Assembly (NCBI RefSeq): GCF_003217215.1 | Contig: NZ_QJTD01000001.1 | Coordinates: 434,001-498,000 of the forward strand | Reading direction: 5' to 3' | Origin: Winogradskyella epiphytica | GTDB lineage: Bacteria > Bacteroidota > Bacteroidia > Flavobacteriales > Flavobacteriaceae | DNA length: 64,000 bases | In this document: in pieces, positions 61,319 through 64,000 of the stretch | How the letters are laid out: each line of letters opens with the position of its first letter | How positions within the stretch are numbered: position 1 is the stretch's first letter | Made by a program: the position numbers and the translations under genes | Notes under the pieces: model-generated | What the model saw: only the letters and a program-made list of their open reading frames with translations | Databases searched by the model: none | Told to the model about the DNA's origin: nothing

Positions 61319-61708
61319 TTATTCAACTTTAGCTCTTATAATACCAACTAATAAAACCGTCCAACCCCCGATTAGAAGTAGTCCACCTAAGGGCGTAATC
61401 ATTGCAATAGTCTTAAAATCAAAGCTTGACAATGTGTTTGTAGCTAATCCATAAATAGAGCCAGAGAAGAAAATGGCACCTATGAGCACCAAATAGAATA
61501 TTACTTTTTTCAATTTAGAATTCAGAAAAGTCAAACGACTTACAATAAGAAGAAAAAACGCATGGTATATTTGATATCTCACGCCCGTTTCAAAAGTCTT
61601 AATCGCATCAGCATCAACCATTTTCTCCAAACCATGCGCAGCAAAAGCACCTAAAATAATTCCAAGAATACCTAATATTGCTCCAGTGGTTAATAGTGTC
61701 TTGTTCAT
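61319..61708 (-). CDS. DUF423 membrane protein
   Basis: The 129-residue protein has four membrane segments and the DUF423 signature: GILGIILGAFAAHGLEKM near the start, then FETGVRYQIYHAFFLLI (47-63) and SGSIYGLA. The family is widespread and its role is unknown. It lies upstream of pckA and is divergent from the saccharopine dehydrogenase gene. A TAATTTTG element (61767-61774) on the minus strand may serve it. Confidence 0.88.
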   Translation of the reverse strand: MNKTLLTTGAILGILGIILGAFAAHGLEKMVDADAIKTFETGVRYQIYHAFFLLIVSRLTFLNSKLKKVIFYLVLIGAIFFSGSIYGLATNTLSSFDFKTIAMITPLGGLLLIGGWTVLLVGIIRAKVE

Positions 61709-61766
61709 AATAAAAATTACCGTTTAGGTTTTAATTGCCTATTCTATTTGTTACATTCGTGGCTTA

Positions 61767-61774
61767 CAAAATTA
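61767..61774 (-). promoter_or_regulatory. -10 element of DUF423
   Basis: On the minus strand this reads TAATTTTG, a perfect match 58 bases before the DUF423 start. It lies between that gene and the chosen start of the divergent gene at 61792. Confidence 0.4.
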
Positions 61775-61791
61775 GTCATATAAACCCAATT

Positions 61792-63156
61792 ATGCGAAAC
61801 ATTTTAATTATTGGTGCAGGCAAATCCTCATCATATCTTATAAAATACCTACTCGAAAAATCTCAAACTGAAAATCTAAAAATCACTATCGGTGATCTTA
61901 ATGTAGACAATGCTAAAAAACTCACTGGCAATCATCCTAATACAGATGTAATACACTTAGATGTATTTAATGCTGAATCTAGAGTGGCTGCTATAAAACA
62001 GGCAGATATCGTTATCTCGATGCTACCAGCACGTTTTCATATAGAAGTTGCTAAAGATTGTATTACCTATAAAAAGAATATGGTCACAGCTTCCTATGTG
62101 AGCCCAGAAATGCAAGCTTTAGACGAGGATGCAAAAGCCAACAACCTCATCTTTATGAATGAAATCGGTGTGGATCCTGGTATAGACCACATGAGTGCAA
62201 TGCACGTCATTGATCGCATTAGAGATAAAGGAGGTAAAATGATTTTGTTTGAATCCTTTACCGGTGGTTTAGTAGCTCCTGAAAGCGACAATAATCTTTG
62301 GAACTATAAATTTACGTGGAACCCAAGAAACGTAGTTGTTGCTGGACAAGGCGGTGCTGCAAAATTCTTACAAGAAAATCAATTTAAGTACATTCCATAT
62401 AACCGTTTATTTAGACGAACTGAATTTTTAGATGTGGAAGGTTTTGGTCGTTTTGAAGGTTATGCCAACAGGGATTCCTTGAAATATCAAGAAGTGTACG
62501 GCTTAGACAATGTTAAAACTTTATATCGCGGCACAATTAGACGTGTAGGCTTTAGTAGAGCTTGGAATGCTTTTGTTCAATTAGGAATGACAGACGACAG
62601 CTACACTATTGACGATAGTAAAAACATGAGTTATCGTGATTTTGTTAATGCGTTTCTACCTTATAGTCCAACAGATTCTGTTGAATTAAAATTTAGACAT
62701 GCTTTAAAAATTGACCAAGACGACATGGTTTGGGAAAAATTTGTAGAGCTTGATATTTTCAACGATGATAAAATGGTGGAGTTAGATAAAGCAACTCCAG
62801 CTCAAATTCTTCAGAAGATTCTTATGGACAGTTGGACATTAGATCAAGAAGATAAAGACATGATTGTGATGTATCATAAATTCGGCTATGAACTTGATGG
62901 CAAAAAACATCAAATCGACGCCACGATGGTAACTCTTGGTAAGGATCAAACTTACACTGCTATGTCTAAAACAGTAGGATTACCAGTTGCTATTGCGACC
63001 TTAGCTATTTTAAATGGTAAAATAAAAACGCCTGGTGTTCAAATTCCAATTACAAAAGAAGTATACACACCTATTTTGAAAGAGTTAGAATCTCATGATG
63101 TAATCTTCAAGGAATACGAAGTCCCATACTTAGGTTATAATCCATTAAGTATATAG
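61792..63156 (+). CDS. Saccharopine dehydrogenase family protein
   Basis: I start at ATG 61792 (MRNILIIGAGKSSSYLIKYL), where the NAD-binding GAGKSSS motif follows directly; an upstream TTG at 61735 adds 19 unconserved residues. The 454-residue product fits the saccharopine dehydrogenase group (SDH, as in LYS9): ADIVISMLPARFH, TASYVSPEM, the dimer segment NEIGVDPGIDHMSAM and a late GYELDGKKHQ region. It would act in lysine breakdown, which agrees with the glutaryl-CoA-type dehydrogenase at 39883. The next gene is an Lrp-type regulator on the same strand. Confidence 0.9.
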   Translation: MRNILIIGAGKSSSYLIKYLLEKSQTENLKITIGDLNVDNAKKLTGNHPNTDVIHLDVFNAESRVAAIKQADIVISMLPARFHIEVAKDCITYKKNMVTASYVSPEMQALDEDAKANNLIFMNEIGVDPGIDHMSAMHVIDRIRDKGGKMILFESFTGGLVAPESDNNLWNYKFTWNPRNVVVAGQGGAAKFLQENQFKYIPYNRLFRRTEFLDVEGFGRFEGYANRDSLKYQEVYGLDNVKTLYRGTIRRVGFSRAWNAFVQLGMTDDSYTIDDSKNMSYRDFVNAFLPYSPTDSVELKFRHALKIDQDDMVWEKFVELDIFNDDKMVELDKATPAQILQKILMDSWTLDQEDKDMIVMYHKFGYELDGKKHQIDATMVTLGKDQTYTAMSKTVGLPVAIATLAILNGKIKTPGVQIPITKEVYTPILKELESHDVIFKEYEVPYLGYNPLSI

Positions 63157-63183
63157 ACCAGTTAATAATTAGATAAATATTAT

Positions 63184-63215
63184 AAAGCGTTTCAAATTGA
63201 AACGCTTTTTTTATC
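63184..63215 (+). terminator. Terminator after saccharopine dehydrogenase
   Basis: A perfect 10-bp stem (AAAGCGTTTC/GAAACGCTTT) with a 5-nt loop is followed by TTTT, 28 bases past the stop. A TATCTTTA element (63212-63219) at its end may be the Lrp promoter. Confidence 0.85.
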
Positions 63216-63242
63216 TTTAACTTTCAATCTAATAGATTAATT

Positions 63243-63713
63243 ATGAAAGTTAAGGACAACGGTATTCACATTGACGGAATTGATAAGAAAATTTTACGCG
63301 CTCTTATGGAAGACGCTAGAACGCCAATTCTAGAAATAGCTCGTAATGTTGGAATTTCTGGAGCCGCTATACATCAACGATTGAAAAAACTGGAAAAATC
63401 TGGTCTTTTAGCAGGTTCTAAATTTATCCTCAATCCAAAAGCCTTAGGCTATACAACAATGGCATTTGTTGGTATTTATTTAGACAAAGCCATGAGTAAT
63501 CCTGAAGCTGTAAAACAATTACAAAAGATTCCCGAAGTGATAGAATGTCATTACACCACAGGGAATTGGTCTATTTTTATCAAGATTCTATGTAAGGACA
63601 ATGAGCATTTGATGCATGTTTTGAATTCTGAAATACAAAGCATAAAAGGAGTTTCAAGAACCGAAACTTTTATCTCATTACAAGAACAGATCAATCGTCA
63701 GATTAAGCTATAG
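63243..63713 (+). CDS. Lrp/AsnC family transcriptional regulator
   Basis: The 156-residue protein has an N-terminal winged HTH (IDKKILRALMEDARTPILEIARNVGISGAAIHQRLKKLEKSGLL, read in parts) and a C-terminal RAM ligand-binding domain (about 75-150: AFVGIYLDKAMSNPEAV and VIECHYTTGNWSIFIKI). Lrp-type regulators sense amino acids or their products. Lying directly after the saccharopine dehydrogenase gene, it may control lysine breakdown, which is inference. Confidence 0.92.
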   Translation: MKVKDNGIHIDGIDKKILRALMEDARTPILEIARNVGISGAAIHQRLKKLEKSGLLAGSKFILNPKALGYTTMAFVGIYLDKAMSNPEAVKQLQKIPEVIECHYTTGNWSIFIKILCKDNEHLMHVLNSEIQSIKGVSRTETFISLQEQINRQIKL

Positions 63714-63719
63714 AACAAT

Positions 63720-63747
63720 AAAAGCACTCCTTTAAAAGAATGCTTTT
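63720..63747. terminator. Bidirectional hairpin between Lrp and aldo/keto reductase genes
   Basis: A 7-bp stem (AAAAGCA/TGCTTTT) with further internal pairing lies between the convergent genes, with T runs on both sides. Confidence 0.55.
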
Positions 63748-63750
63748 TAT

Positions 63751-64000
63751 TTACGGTGCTGGATTTGGGATCTCAGCATGAACTTCATTGATAGCTTTAA
63801 GAACTTCATCCGATAAGGAGACATTAGTACTATCTATATTTTCCTTTAATTGATCAATAGCTGTAGCACCAATGATTGTACTTGTCACAAAAGGTCTTTG
63901 TGTTACAAATGCCAAGGCCATTTGAGCAAAACTCAAATTATTCACTTCTGCAATTTTCATATAACGCTTCGTAGCTTCTGTAGACTGTGGACTACTGTAA
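63751..64000 (-). CDS. Aldo/keto reductase, C-terminal part (cut by window edge)
   Basis: The frame runs open to the window end, so only the last 82 residues are seen. They match the C-terminal part of a Tas/MocA-type aldo/keto reductase: a YSSPQSTEATKRY helix entry, ALAFVTQRPFVTSTIIGATA (the NADPH-binding G-A-T region) and LKENIDSTNVSLSDEVLKAI (read in parts). The catalytic Asp, Tyr, Lys and His lie outside the window. It converges with the Lrp gene. Confidence 0.85.
   Translation of the reverse strand, partial: YSSPQSTEATKRYMKIAEVNNLSFAQMALAFVTQRPFVTSTIIGATAIDQLKENIDSTNVSLSDEVLKAINEVHAEIPNPAP

Overview
The window is a compact, low-GC chromosomal segment of a marine-type Flavobacteriaceae (Bacteroidota). 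Four things point there. Four large secreted proteins end in the type IX secretion (T9SS) C-terminal sorting domain. Many genes follow a Bacteroidota-type TAnnTTTG -10 element and lack a Shine-Dalgarno sequence. DnaE carries an N-terminal exonuclease, and S16 has the long acidic tail seen in this phylum. Several lineage-typical families (DUF4271, DUF4296, DUF6252, DUF4230) are present. I see no insertion sequence, prophage, integrase or CRISPR array; most of the window is ordinary core chromosome.

Layout. 1-6 kb: a tRNA-Leu gene with a truncated tRNA-Leu half beside it, an M20 dipeptidase, a secreted M28 peptidase, a blaI-type repressor gene broken by one nonsense codon, and small proteins (NTF2-like lipoprotein, STAS, PhnA-like, YjbR-like). 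6-14.2 kb: a four-gene secreted-protein operon, two giant T9SS substrates each followed by a small exported protein of unknown function. 14.7-21.5 kb: DUF4230, cyclase, HemW, RuvC, an outer-membrane protein, a flippase-like membrane protein with a GT2 glycosyltransferase, and a lipoprotein. 21.6-25.4 kb: blaI - M56/TonB_C fusion - TPR operon behind two tandem operators. 25.5-31.5 kb: DUF456, a TPR histidine kinase with its response regulator, an unlisted 59-residue exported peptide, tRNA-Asp, DUF58 and thioredoxin. 31.7-37.6 kb: DnaE with fused proofreading domain and a calcium-repeat lipoprotein.

37.8-42 kb: rpsP, rimM, trmN6-like methyltransferase, glutaryl-CoA-type dehydrogenase and a phosphoesterase. 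42.1-46.9 kb: an iron-sulfur and redox block (ferredoxin, ferredoxin-NADP reductase, NifU domain, Mrp ATPase), then an alkyltransferase-like protein, a LysE exporter and TrmB. 47-52.8 kb: glycosyltransferase, PhoR/PhoB-like pair, a T9SS protein and a LuxE-like synthetase. 53-64 kb: tyrS, epimerase, DUF4296, dihydroorotase, polyprenol-P-mannose synthase-like GT2, DUF4271, hemD, pckA, DUF423, saccharopine dehydrogenase, an Lrp regulator and the end of an aldo/keto reductase.

The strongest leads are the M56/TonB_C sensor operon with its tandem operators, the broken blaI paralog, a CRP-like palindrome at an activator position before the ferredoxin-NADP reductase gene, the degraded PHP site of DnaE alongside its fused exonuclease, the GC-rich in-frame insertion in HemW, and the four-gene secreted operon. 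All functional calls rest on reading the sequence and on recalled family knowledge; no search was run.
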